A DNA stretch of 64,000 nt from Marinoscillum sp964351625 (lineage in GTDB: Bacteria; Bacteroidota; Bacteroidia; Cytophagales; Cyclobacteriaceae): contig CAYGOV010000009.1 in NCBI GenBank assembly GCA_964351625.1, positions 1-64,000 on the forward strand, read 5' to 3'. Below the pieces are notes generated by a model. That model worked only from the letters and a program-made list of their open reading frames with translations, searched no databases and was not told the DNA's origin. Below are positions 34,763-43,563 of the stretch, piece by piece. The translations under genes were made by a program, and so were the position numbers. Position 1 is the first letter of the stretch, and each line of letters starts with the position of its first letter.

Positions 34763-36089
34763 TAAAAATTACCTAAAGGTATCGGGATTGGCTTTTTTGC
34801 TGATCCCGTTTTTTTTTGCCTGTGATGACCCTACGCAGCTTGGTTTGGAGCTAGATGCTGAAGAAAGCCCCCTAAACTCAGAGAAAATCGAATTTGTCCT
34901 ACCAAGCACTAACATCAGGATAGATAGTTTAAGGACGGATGACTTTGAGTTGTCTCTTTTCGGTCAATTCTCAGACTCCATCTATGGGACAACTAAAGCG
35001 ATTTCATACAATGATTTCAACTTCTTCGGTGGTGTAATACCTGAAGGGGATTCCCTCGAATATTCTTCAGTTTATTTAAATCTTAGGGTCTCTGATTTGA
35101 GGAGTCATGGCATTTTAACTGGTGAGCAAATCGCAGTTCACTTAGCTAACGACTCTTTGTACATCAACCCAGTTTATCTGGCCAACATGAGTGTTGATTA
35201 TGATCCCACCCCAGCTGGAGAATTGACCTTTGATTTTGATCCTGCAAAAGATTCTATTATCCGAGTTCCTCTAAGTGATGATTTTGGAATGTTTCTATAT
35301 GATAGACTTGAAAAAGCCAAAGTCGTAGGTGACTATCGAGATTCACTCTTTCAGGGACTTTATCATTACCCTCCTTTGGCTTTGGTACCTGGAGCATCAA
35401 ATGAAGGATTGTTCTTGTTTGACTTGACAGATGACTCCACAAAATTAGTTGTGGAAATGAAAACGGTAGCAGGTAAGCTTTATACATTTAATTACGACTT
35501 TAACGACGCACACTTTTCTCAAATCATAAGAGACAATAGCACAGGAAAGCTCAGTGATATCAGCGCAGAGTATACCGAAAGCTCTGTTCCTTCTTCACGT
35601 GTCTATTTGGATATGATTGCCGGAATCAATCCAAAATTAGACTTAGCTCCATACATTGATTTTTTAAAGACTCATAATGATTTCATAATCAACCGTGCAA
35701 CATTGACCTTGGGTGTCGCAAACGAAAATGATCAAATAGAAGATGTTAGCAGTTTTCGGGCACTTTTTATAAAGTCTAATGGGAAAATCAATGGTTCGGG
35801 AATCGCTCTTGGAGATGGATTTAACAATGCAGTTTTGTCCGAAGCAGGCTACAGTACCTCAACTAATAACTCCAACGTTCTAAACATGGGAATAGACGCA
35901 GTTAATTCCCGAGTGAAAGTGGATGTGACTTTGTTTGCACAACTCATAGCTGATTACTATCGAAATAATTCTAGTTCGATCGCAGATGAATTAGTGCTTT
36001 GGAGTCCAAATACCCTAGGTTTGGGACAGACATCATTTATTAAAAATGAGATCAATTTAACATTATATTATACTACAATAAAGGATTAA
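34746..36089 (+). CDS. DUF4270 family lipoprotein
   Basis: A 447-residue secreted lipoprotein. The signal peptide has lipobox FFAC with Cys26, followed by CDDPTQLGLEL, a hallmark start of DUF4270 proteins. The remainder is beta-rich, with two related halves (FGQFSDSIYGTTKAISYNDF early, then paired strands such as LDLAPYIDFL). ATG 34746 is chosen; an ATG at 34710 would lengthen the N-terminus beyond the signal peptide. It overlaps the upstream gene by 17 bases. Function is unknown; outer-membrane localisation is likely. Confidence 0.85.
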   Translation: MNLLDNKNYLKVSGLAFLLIPFFFACDDPTQLGLELDAEESPLNSEKIEFVLPSTNIRIDSLRTDDFELSLFGQFSDSIYGTTKAISYNDFNFFGGVIPEGDSLEYSSVYLNLRVSDLRSHGILTGEQIAVHLANDSLYINPVYLANMSVDYDPTPAGELTFDFDPAKDSIIRVPLSDDFGMFLYDRLEKAKVVGDYRDSLFQGLYHYPPLALVPGASNEGLFLFDLTDDSTKLVVEMKTVAGKLYTFNYDFNDAHFSQIIRDNSTGKLSDISAEYTESSVPSSRVYLDMIAGINPKLDLAPYIDFLKTHNDFIINRATLTLGVANENDQIEDVSSFRALFIKSNGKINGSGIALGDGFNNAVLSEAGYSTSTNNSNVLNMGIDAVNSRVKVDVTLFAQLIADYYRNNSSSIADELVLWSPNTLGLGQTSFIKNEINLTLYYTTIKD

Positions 36090-36095
36090 AACCCT

Positions 36096-37934
36096 ATGTG
36101 CGGAATCGTAGCTTATATTGGCAATAAGCCGGCCTATCCCATTCTCATCAATGGATTGAAACGTCTGGAGTATCGTGGTTACGATAGTTCAGGAGTAGCA
36201 GTTATTGAAAGCGGAGAACTCAAAGTATTCAAAAAACAAGGCAAAGTAAAGGCCTTGGAGGACATGACCTTGAGCCAAAACTTGCAAAGCACAATTGGGA
36301 TAGGACATACGAGATGGGCAACTCATGGTGAGCCAAACGACAAGAATGCGCATCCCCACTACTCTGCAGACCAATCTTTGGCGATCATTCACAATGGGAT
36401 TTTTGAGAATTACTCAACTATTAAGACTGAGCTAACCAACAAAGGTTATTCGTTCAGAAGTGATACGGATACCGAAGTGCTTGCGGTATTCATTGAGGAA
36501 CTTAAAAAAACTCTTGATTTAAGTTTAGAAGAAGCACTCCGATTAGCGCTTACCAAGATAGTCGGCGCATACGCATTAGTAGTCATTTCCAAAGACGAAC
36601 CAAATGTGCTTTATGCTGCACGAAAGGGGAGTCCAATGGTGCTAGGATTGAGCGCTGATGGTTATTTCATTGCTTCTGACGCTACGCCAATTATTGAATA
36701 CACCAATGAAGTGATCTATCTAAATGACGAGGAAGTAGCCATAGTCACACGAGAAGGTTATGAAATCGTGGACAATAAGGATGTCACGCAGACTCCACAA
36801 ATCCATAAGTTAGATCTAAAGCTTGAAGCGATCGAAAAAGGAGGTTATGAGCATTTTATGCTAAAAGAAATCATGGAGCAGCCTTTGTCCATTGCAAACT
36901 GCATGCGTGGGAGGCTCAATGCCCAAGAAGCGAAACTTACACTGGGAGGCATTCGTGATTATGCCACGCCTTTGATCAATGCGAAAAAAATCACCTTTAT
37001 CGCGTGTGGGACTTCTTGGCATGCAGGACTGGTAGCGGAGTATTTGTTTGAAGATCTCTGCCGGATCCCTGTAGAGGTAGAGTATGCCTCAGAGTTTCGT
37101 TACCGGAACCCTATCATCAGTGAAGGTGACATCATCATCGCTATCTCACAATCAGGTGAAACTGCCGATACTCTAGCTGCACTGGAACTTGCGAAATCTA
37201 AGGGTGCCATCATCCTCGGAATAGTTAACAATGTCGGCTCATCCATATCTAGAATCACAGACGAAGGAGCATATCTACATGCTGGACCAGAGATCGGTGT
37301 GGCATCTACTAAGGCGTTCACAGCTCAGCTCACTGTGTTGACTATGATTGCACTGAGGATAGCCATCCAAAAGGGCACTATCACTGACACGAAGTACCGT
37401 GAGATGATCCTGGAACTAGAAAATATTCCCGCAAAAGTTGCTAAGGCACTTTTGAGTAATAATAAGATCAAGAAGATTTCAAGCGAATTTAAGGATTCTA
37501 AAAACTTCTTGTACCTAGGAAGAGGTTATAACTTCCCAGTAGCACTTGAAGGTGCTTTGAAACTCAAAGAGATTTCTTACATCCACGCAGAGGGGTATCC
37601 TGCTGCAGAAATGAAGCATGGTCCAATCGCATTGATTGATGAAAATATGCCTGTGGTCTTTATTGCACCAAAGGATAGCTCACACGAGAAAATCGTATCC
37701 AATATTCAGGAAGTAAAGGCTCGAAAAGGAAAAGTAATAGCCATTGTAACTGAAAACGATAGTTTGATAAGTTCAATGGCAGACTACACCATAGAAGTCC
37801 CTGCTACGATCGAGTGCATGATGCCACTTCTTACGGTCATCCCTTTGCAACTCCTCTCCTATCATATTGCTGTGATGCGTGGATCCAACGTGGACCAACC
37901 AAGAAATTTAGCTAAATCTGTAACTGTAGAGTAA
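36096..37934 (+). CDS. glmS: glutamine-fructose-6-phosphate aminotransferase (isomerizing)
   Basis: Makes glucosamine 6-phosphate, the first step to UDP-GlcNAc. The 612-residue protein has the N-terminal nucleophile Cys2 in MCGIVAYIG, glutaminase motifs GHTRWATHG and HNGIFENY, and two SIS sugar-isomerase domains with CGTSWHAG, SQSGETADT and the C-terminal LAKSVTVE. There is no room upstream for a glmS riboswitch, since the DUF4270 stop lies only 6 bases before. Confidence 0.97.
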   Translation: MCGIVAYIGNKPAYPILINGLKRLEYRGYDSSGVAVIESGELKVFKKQGKVKALEDMTLSQNLQSTIGIGHTRWATHGEPNDKNAHPHYSADQSLAIIHNGIFENYSTIKTELTNKGYSFRSDTDTEVLAVFIEELKKTLDLSLEEALRLALTKIVGAYALVVISKDEPNVLYAARKGSPMVLGLSADGYFIASDATPIIEYTNEVIYLNDEEVAIVTREGYEIVDNKDVTQTPQIHKLDLKLEAIEKGGYEHFMLKEIMEQPLSIANCMRGRLNAQEAKLTLGGIRDYATPLINAKKITFIACGTSWHAGLVAEYLFEDLCRIPVEVEYASEFRYRNPIISEGDIIIAISQSGETADTLAALELAKSKGAIILGIVNNVGSSISRITDEGAYLHAGPEIGVASTKAFTAQLTVLTMIALRIAIQKGTITDTKYREMILELENIPAKVAKALLSNNKIKKISSEFKDSKNFLYLGRGYNFPVALEGALKLKEISYIHAEGYPAAEMKHGPIALIDENMPVVFIAPKDSSHEKIVSNIQEVKARKGKVIAIVTENDSLISSMADYTIEVPATIECMMPLLTVIPLQLLSYHIAVMRGSNVDQPRNLAKSVTVE

Positions 37935-37936
37935 AG

Positions 37937-38314
37937 ATGAAAAACATAGTATTATCAAATGATGCTCCTGCACCAATCGGCCCTTACAGCCAAGCAGTCA
38001 TTCACAATGATCTTGTTTATATATCCGGACAAATAGCCATTGATCAAGCTAGCGGAAACCTGATCAATTCTAACATTTCAGCTGAGACTGAGCAGGTCAT
38101 GAAAAACCTCGGTTATGTCCTAAAAGCAGCTGGATCAGCTTTTTCGAATGTCATTAAGTGCACGATCTTCATTAAGAACATGGATGATTTTTCTAAAATC
38201 AATGAAGCATATGGCAAAAGCTTTGATGCTAACCCACCAGCTCGAGAAACGGTAGAAGTCAGCCGATTGCCAAAAGATGTGAATGTAGAAATCAGCTGCA
38301 TAGCCTATATCTAA
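37937..38314 (+). CDS. ridA: RidA family reactive imine/enamine deaminase
   Basis: A 125-residue trimeric enzyme that hydrolyses reactive 2-aminoacrylate and related imines formed by PLP enzymes. Signatures are APAPIGPYSQAV at the start, YISGQIA, the catalytic Arg in PARETVEVSRLPKDVNVEISCIA. It starts 2 bases after glmS, and its stop codon shares a base with the next start. Confidence 0.94.
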   Translation: MKNIVLSNDAPAPIGPYSQAVIHNDLVYISGQIAIDQASGNLINSNISAETEQVMKNLGYVLKAAGSAFSNVIKCTIFIKNMDDFSKINEAYGKSFDANPPARETVEVSRLPKDVNVEISCIAYI

Positions 38315-38772
38315 TGACTTTGCTGCCCTTTTTCGATGTGACGTTCGTCTCTCAATTGAAGAAAGAGCAGGTCATCGGGAAGATTGCCAGTCACATAAAA
38401 TTTAAAGATGGCAACATACCACAGAACTCTGCCCTATTCAATGGTGTAGTGTCTGCTGACTCATTTCGAATTTCATTAATTATTAAGTCTGCCCAAAACG
38501 CTTTACCACTAATTACGGGAAGGGTGGAAAACACTTCTCTCGGGTCGATTATTTTTCTAAAACTTAGCCTATTTCCTGCCGCAAAGCTTTTTCTTCTGTC
38601 CTCGTCTTTGCTTTGTTTCATTACAGGCCTGGTCTTCTTGATGATCCCGCACTCTATCCTCGGGCTCAACTTATCCATTTTTGTTGGTATCATAAATTAT
38701 TTGGTGTTGACTTTAAATTTTCAAAGAAGGGCCAATGAATCAGTAGATATCATAAAAGGTATCTTAGGATAG
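38314..38772 (+). CDS. small membrane protein of unknown function
   Basis: Not recognised. 152 residues: a soluble N-terminal half of about 85 residues and two C-terminal membrane helices (FLLSSSLLCFITGLVFLMIP and LSIFVGIINYLVLTLNF). The start codon overlaps the ridA stop in a TAATG arrangement, so the two are translationally coupled. It may be cytoplasmic-facing and membrane-tethered; no functional residues were identified. Confidence 0.7.
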   Translation: MTLLPFFDVTFVSQLKKEQVIGKIASHIKFKDGNIPQNSALFNGVVSADSFRISLIIKSAQNALPLITGRVENTSLGSIIFLKLSLFPAAKLFLLSSSLLCFITGLVFLMIPHSILGLNLSIFVGIINYLVLTLNFQRRANESVDIIKGILG

Positions 38773-38814
38773 TCATTACCTCAGATAAATTCCTGCATTG
38801 CACATCGGATTTAA

Positions 38815-38822
38815 TAGCTTTG
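38815..38822 (+). promoter_or_regulatory. gltX promoter -7 element
   Basis: TAGCTTTG matches TAnnTTTG and lies 21 bases before the ATG at 38844. It also argues against the in-frame TTG at 38820 as a start codon, because that TTG is part of the promoter. Confidence 0.6.
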
Positions 38823-38843
38823 CCATCCGAAAATTTTCACAGA

Positions 38844-40388
38844 ATGAGTCAATTAAGAGTACGATTTGCCCCTAGCCCAACAGGCGCACTACACATAGGA
38901 GGTGTCCGCACGGCACTTTTCAATTATCTATTTGCCAAGCGAAACAATGGCACTTTTATAGTGCGAATAGAAGATACTGACCAAAACAGATTCGTTCAAG
39001 GAGCGGAAGCATACATTCAAGAGACTTTGGATTGGTGTGGAATCACACCTGATGAAAGCCCATGGGTTGGTGGACCTTATGGACCGTATAGACAGTCCGA
39101 GAGAAAAGAGATTTATAAAACATTCCTTGACAAACTTATCAAAGAAGGCAATGCCTATTATGCATTTGATACCACCGAAGAATTGGAGCGGATGCGTGAA
39201 AGATTGAAAGAAGCGGGGGTAACCAATCCTCATTACAATGCTGCTTCTAGAACTACCATGAGCAATTCTTTGACATTGTCAGAGAGCGAAGTAGCCAGCA
39301 AAATAGCAAATGGCGAACCCTATGTGGTTCGCTTCAAAGTAGATCCAAAAGAGGAAGTTCGCCTCCAAGATGTCGTAAGAGGATGGGTACATGTACACGG
39401 TTCTACACTGGACGACAAAGTATTGATGAAGTCTGACGGCCTCCCAACTTATCACTTGGCTAATATCGTAGATGATCATTTGATGAAAATCACTCATGTG
39501 ATCCGTGGCGAAGAATGGCTGCCTTCTGCCCCATTACATGTATTGTTATACAAATATTTGGGGATAGCTGACACCATGCCACAATTTGCGCATTTGCCAT
39601 TAATCTTGAAGCCTGATGGCAATGGTAAGCTCAGCAAAAGATCAGCTGATAAAGGTGGTTTCCCAATATTTCCGCTATCATGGGAGGATCCAGAATCTGG
39701 AGAATTATCCGAAGGGTTCCGCGAGCGCGGTTATCTTCCAAAGGCACTTGTCAACTTTCTAGCTTTCCTTGGATGGAACCCCGGGACAGAAAAAGAAATA
39801 TATACATTGGAAGAGTTGGTCGCAGACTTTAGCCTAGATCGTGTGAATAAAGCAGGCACAAAGTTCGACGTAGACAAAGTGAAATGGTACAATCAACAGT
39901 ATCTCAAAAACTTGGCTTCTTCAGAAATCACAGACTTGATCACTGAAAATGTAAATGATCAATACGGTGTATCCTTGTCAGGAACTCAAGCAAATCACAT
40001 ATTTGAGCTTTTCCGCGAACGTGTGACATTCCCCCAAGAAATCACAGCAAGCTGTGAATATCTTTTCAAAAATCCTTCAAAATTTGATGAAGCTACGGCT
40101 TCTAAAAAGTGGAATGAGGAAGCTAAAACTGCAGTGACTATTTATGCTGATGCCCTAAAAGCACATGACGCTATCTCTCCTCAAACAGCAAAAGAACTCT
40201 TCTTTTCACTCATGGAACAACATGACATCAAAGCAGGTAAAAACATGCAAGCATTGCGAATGGCTGTGACTGGGGAAGCATCGGGACCAGATTTAATGAT
40301 GATTATTTCCTTTTTAGGAGGAAATGTCGCCGCTGAACATATCATTTCTTCAACAAAAGAGTTAGATAAAATAGCTAAACTCCTATAA
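38844..40388 (+). CDS. gltX: glutamyl-tRNA synthetase
   Basis: Class I aminoacyl-tRNA synthetase for glutamate, 514 residues from the ATG at 38844. The HIGH motif is in FAPSPTGALHIGGVRTALFN and the KMSKS-type motif is KLSKRSADKG. A roughly 20-residue insertion between PIFPLSW and the following region is usual in Bacteroidota. The C-terminal anticodon-binding domain is complete. A conserved-looking 62-residue ORF follows 2 bases downstream. Confidence 0.96.
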   Translation: MSQLRVRFAPSPTGALHIGGVRTALFNYLFAKRNNGTFIVRIEDTDQNRFVQGAEAYIQETLDWCGITPDESPWVGGPYGPYRQSERKEIYKTFLDKLIKEGNAYYAFDTTEELERMRERLKEAGVTNPHYNAASRTTMSNSLTLSESEVASKIANGEPYVVRFKVDPKEEVRLQDVVRGWVHVHGSTLDDKVLMKSDGLPTYHLANIVDDHLMKITHVIRGEEWLPSAPLHVLLYKYLGIADTMPQFAHLPLILKPDGNGKLSKRSADKGGFPIFPLSWEDPESGELSEGFRERGYLPKALVNFLAFLGWNPGTEKEIYTLEELVADFSLDRVNKAGTKFDVDKVKWYNQQYLKNLASSEITDLITENVNDQYGVSLSGTQANHIFELFRERVTFPQEITASCEYLFKNPSKFDEATASKKWNEEAKTAVTIYADALKAHDAISPQTAKELFFSLMEQHDIKAGKNMQALRMAVTGEASGPDLMMIISFLGGNVAAEHIISSTKELDKIAKLL

Positions 40389-40390
40389 GA

Positions 40391-40579
40391 ATGACTAACT
40401 CAAAGAAAGACAATAAACCAAAAGTGCATAAAGAGCTCGAGGGGTTTGATATATCTATCAACTCTTTTGGTGAAATCAAATCGTCACTGAACATAGAAGA
40501 AATCAATGCCTTTCTGAATAAAAATGTAAGTGATAAAAAGCTTGATGATCGCGATGACATCAAGGAAAAGAAGAATTAG
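40391..40579 (+). CDS. small conserved-type protein after gltX, unknown
   Basis: A 62-residue, highly charged protein without membrane segment. It contains a hydrophobic core FDISINSFGEIKSSLNIEEINAFLN between Lys-rich ends. The ATG follows the gltX stop by 2 bases, so it is cotranscribed with gltX. Its end overlaps the convergent methyltransferase gene by 4 bases. I do not recognise it; tight coupling and normal composition make it likely real. Confidence 0.6.
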   Translation: MTNSKKDNKPKVHKELEGFDISINSFGEIKSSLNIEEINAFLNKNVSDKKLDDRDDIKEKKN

Positions 40580-41190
40580 GATCTAAAAAGTCTCGGAAAT
40601 AACGCTGGGACTTTTTTGGTATACCCCAAGTATTCTTCGCCAAATACTTCTATCAACTTTCTCTCTTCTAGGTATATACCAGCAGGCAAATACAAAAACA
40701 CAACTACCGTAACTAACATATTGATATCAGTAGGATAATAGAGACACATTCCAATGAATAGCAATATGGTCCCAGAATAAATCGGATGTCTTACATGTCC
40801 ATGCAGGCCAGTTTGTATCAACTTACCCTCAGATTGTTTTTTTAGGCCAACGAACTCTGTCATGGACAATTGCCTGAAGGAAACGATAATCAATATCACT
40901 CCATACGAAGCAAGCACCATTGCACCATAAGTCACGTAGGCTGATGGTTTGAAGATCTGAATACTCTCCGTTGTAGCCATGATCATTAGCAACCAAAGTA
41001 GGCCGATCGTGCTTAGTAGAGAATAGATTAGACGATAGGCCCGGTCAGATTTGATAATTTTATCCGCAACCCACTTCTTCACCATAGTCGTTGCTAAAAC
41101 GCTGTGTAGAAAGAGATATAGGGCCCAACTGCCACCGACGACCAAATATTCCATATAGGTAAGAAAAAAGGTTAAACCCAAAGTTGTCAT
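40576..41190 (-). CDS. isoprenylcysteine/phospholipid methyltransferase-like membrane protein
   Basis: A 204-residue polytopic protein with five or so helices. The C-terminal part carries the ICMT/PEMT pattern: GLHGHVRHPIYSGTIL followed by YLEERKLIEVFGEEYLGYTKKVPALFPR, the SAM-binding region of small membrane methyltransferases. NnrU-type proteins share this layout. The substrate is unknown. ATG 41190 is used; an ATG at 41154 (MEYLVVGG) would give a shorter N-terminus. Confidence 0.8.
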   Translation of the reverse strand: MTTLGLTFFLTYMEYLVVGGSWALYLFLHSVLATTMVKKWVADKIIKSDRAYRLIYSLLSTIGLLWLLMIMATTESIQIFKPSAYVTYGAMVLASYGVILIIVSFRQLSMTEFVGLKKQSEGKLIQTGLHGHVRHPIYSGTILLFIGMCLYYPTDINMLVTVVVFLYLPAGIYLEERKLIEVFGEEYLGYTKKVPALFPRLFRS

Positions 41191-41360
41191 TTAGAAAGAA
41201 GTTTTGACTGGAAAAAGACTTTAATTTTTGAATTAGATCTTTTTGTCAGGGTGAACCCCGACAATATTTGCTGGAATTTCCAATTCTAGTATAAATTCAT
41301 TCGTATTTTAAACAACGCTTCGTAACACCCGCCTTTACAAATATTCGTCGGCCTATGGCT

Positions 41361-41390
41361 GATTTGCGCAGCAAATCTGGGTTAAATTTG
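41361..41390 (+). promoter_or_regulatory. promoter with overlapping operator dyad
   Basis: TTTG (41363-41366), 16 bases, then TAAATTTG (41383-41390) forms a well-matched -33/-7 pair. A perfect 7-bp inverted repeat, GATTTGC-GCA-GCAAATC (41361-41377), covers the -33 element. The ATG of the oxidoreductase is at 41415. The layout fits repression of that gene. Confidence 0.65.
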
Positions 41391-41414
41391 CACCTGAAGA
41401 TAATTGATCTAAGT

Positions 41415-42635
41415 ATGGCAAAGGTGAAAATTGCACTGATTAAAGAAGGGAAAGTCCCAACTGACAGACGAGTAGCACTCACTCCTTCTCAGGCTAAGGA
41501 AGTAGTAGCAAAATTTCCTAATGTAGAATTAGTAGCTCAGACCTCAGATATTCGATGCTTTTCGGATGCTGATTATGAAAGTGCAGGTATTCGCATCGTA
41601 AAGTCAATAAATGATTGCGATGTGCTGCTGGGCGTGAAGGAAGTTCCAATTCCTCAACTTCTTGAAGGAAAAACCTATTTTTTCTTTTCACATACTATCA
41701 AAAAACAGCCTTACAATCGTACGCTACTTCAAGAAATACTAGACAAAAAAATACGCATTATTGACTATGAAACTTTGACAGATGAGTCTGGCAAAAGGAT
41801 CATTGCCTTTGGAAGATGGGCTGGAATAGTGGGCGCTTACAATGGCATCCTGACCTATGGTCTTCGTTACCATCTCTACAATTTGCGCAAAGCGTCAGAT
41901 TGTTTTGATCTAGAAGATCTGAAAACGGAGTACAAAAAAGTAAAACTTCCACCAGTCAAAATCGCCATAACTGGCGGTGGGCGTGTGGCAAAAGGCGCAA
42001 TAGAAGTTCTTTTAGGAATGGGGATTCGTAAAGTAACGCCGGCAGAATATCTCAGGGATAGATTTGATGTGCCAGTATTCACACAGCTTAATACTCGCGA
42101 CTATCATGCACGAAAAGATGGTGGAGATTTTAGCCGAAAGGAGTTTTATCAAAATCCAGAAAACTACGAAGCAGACTTTTTGAAATATTCAAAGTCTACA
42201 GATTTACTAATAGCAGCTGCATTTTGGGATCCAAAGTCTCCTGTACTCTTTACCCGAAAGGATGCCAATAAGTTGGATTTTGCTATCAGAGTCATTGCAG
42301 ACATCACATGTGACATAGAAGGATCAATTCCGTCCACGAAACGACCAAGCACCATTGAAGACCCTATCTACGACTATAATCCTAGTGATGATGAAATGGA
42401 AAAAGCCTTGAGTGATGAGGGCAACATTACCGTGATGGCCGTTGACAATCTGCCATGTGAGCTCCCTAGGGATGCATCCGAGAGTTTTGGGAATGAGCTC
42501 CTCAACAATGTGCTTCCTGAGCTACTTGGAAATGACGATAAAGACATCATAAAAAAGGCTACTATAGCAGAAAATGGCGCACTCACAAAGTATTACGCCT
42601 ATCTTGATAATTACGTAAAAGGAATAAAAGAATGA
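41415..42635 (+). CDS. NAD(P)-dependent oxidoreductase, alanine/saccharopine dehydrogenase type
   Basis: A 406-residue protein with an alanine-dehydrogenase/transhydrogenase-type N-terminal domain (ALIKEGKVPTDRRVALTPSQ) and a central Rossmann segment (KIAITGGGRVAKGAIEVLLGMG). The conserved FFFSHTIKKQPYN and GRWAGIVGAYNG are typical of lysine-forming saccharopine dehydrogenase relatives. The exact substrate is unclear; amino-acid metabolism is likely. The ATG at 41415 fits the family start and follows a good promoter; upstream in-frame ATG 41355 lies before that promoter. It overlaps rfbD by 4 bases. Confidence 0.8.
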   Translation: MAKVKIALIKEGKVPTDRRVALTPSQAKEVVAKFPNVELVAQTSDIRCFSDADYESAGIRIVKSINDCDVLLGVKEVPIPQLLEGKTYFFFSHTIKKQPYNRTLLQEILDKKIRIIDYETLTDESGKRIIAFGRWAGIVGAYNGILTYGLRYHLYNLRKASDCFDLEDLKTEYKKVKLPPVKIAITGGGRVAKGAIEVLLGMGIRKVTPAEYLRDRFDVPVFTQLNTRDYHARKDGGDFSRKEFYQNPENYEADFLKYSKSTDLLIAAAFWDPKSPVLFTRKDANKLDFAIRVIADITCDIEGSIPSTKRPSTIEDPIYDYNPSDDEMEKALSDEGNITVMAVDNLPCELPRDASESFGNELLNNVLPELLGNDDKDIIKKATIAENGALTKYYAYLDNYVKGIKE

Positions 42636-43483
42636 AAATATTGGTAATAGGATCAAGCGGCCAACTTGGCTCTGAATTCAATGACCTGGCCCCTCATTAT
42701 CCTAATTTTGAGCTGGATTTTGTAGATTTTCCTGAGCTGGATATCACCAAGGAGGCTATGGTTCATGAGATTTTCAAAAACAAAACTTACGACTACTGCA
42801 TCAACTGCGCCGCTTACACGGCCGTAGATCTGGCCGAAAAGGACAAAGAAGCTGCAAAACTTCTTAACGCAACTGCATGCCTCATTTTGGCGAAAGCGTG
42901 TAAACCGTTTGAGGTAACGCTAATCCATATTTCTACTGATTTTGTTTTTAATGGCGGTGGCAATATCCCTTTGAAAGAAAGTCAGCTGACAGATCCTGTG
43001 AATTATTATGGATTGACCAAATTGAAAGGCGAATTAGCCATCCAAGGCGGTTTGGATCATTATTTCATTTTCAGAACCTCATGGCTTTATTCCGCTTTTG
43101 GAAAAAACTTCGTGAAAACGATGATCAACTTGTCCGCTTCAAAGGACGAACTCAACATCATCATTGACCAACTGGGTAGCCCTACTTATGCACGTGACCT
43201 AGCAGAAGCTATTTTGAAGATCATTCAAAATCAATCTACCGCCTACGGTATTTATCATTACAGCAATGAAGGTGTGGCCTCTTGGTTTGACTTCACTTCG
43301 GCGATTTTTGAATACAAAGGAATTTCCACGAACGTGAAACCAATCCCTACAAAGGATTACCCCACCCCTGCAAAACGTCCGCATTACAGTGTAATGGACA
43401 AGTCAAAGTTCAAAGAAACCTTCGAAATTGAGATCCCGCACTGGAGGGCCAGTTTGAAAAAATGTTTGGAGAGGCTTAAATAA
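42632..43483 (+). CDS. rfbD: dTDP-4-dehydrorhamnose reductase
   Basis: NAD(P)H-dependent last step of dTDP-L-rhamnose synthesis. The 283-residue SDR protein has the N-terminal VIGSSGQLGSEF, the NCAAYTAVDLAEKD motif, STDFVFNG and the catalytic YYGLTKLKGE (Tyr-x3-Lys). No other rhamnose genes are adjacent; it is coupled instead to the oxidoreductase gene by a 4-base overlap. A hairpin terminator follows directly. Confidence 0.92.
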   Translation: MKILVIGSSGQLGSEFNDLAPHYPNFELDFVDFPELDITKEAMVHEIFKNKTYDYCINCAAYTAVDLAEKDKEAAKLLNATACLILAKACKPFEVTLIHISTDFVFNGGGNIPLKESQLTDPVNYYGLTKLKGELAIQGGLDHYFIFRTSWLYSAFGKNFVKTMINLSASKDELNIIIDQLGSPTYARDLAEAILKIIQNQSTAYGIYHYSNEGVASWFDFTSAIFEYKGISTNVKPIPTKDYPTPAKRPHYSVMDKSKFKETFEIEIPHWRASLKKCLERLK

Positions 43484-43485
43484 AA

Positions 43486-43509
43486 GAACCCAGACTCACG
43501 TCTGGGTTC
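43486..43509. terminator. bidirectional terminator between rfbD and DUF2911 gene
   Basis: A perfect 10-bp stem, GAACCCAGAC with GTCTGGGTTC and a TCAC loop, starts 3 bases after the rfbD stop. The minus-strand side is followed by TTTTATTT, so it serves the convergent gene at 43564 at least as well. Confidence 0.75.
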
Positions 43510-43563
43510 AACCTAATTCAAAAGCGTCTGTTGCCTCTAACAAGACTCTTCTGTTTTCTATAA

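Noticed and set aside
33953..34800. Glycogen synthase truncated by frameshift
   Set aside because: The DNA downstream encodes a complete DUF4270 lipoprotein in another frame; no remnant of the C-terminal GT5 domain is visible.
36060..36096. glmS ribozyme/riboswitch upstream of glmS
   Set aside because: Only 6 bases separate glmS from the preceding coding region, leaving no room for the structure.
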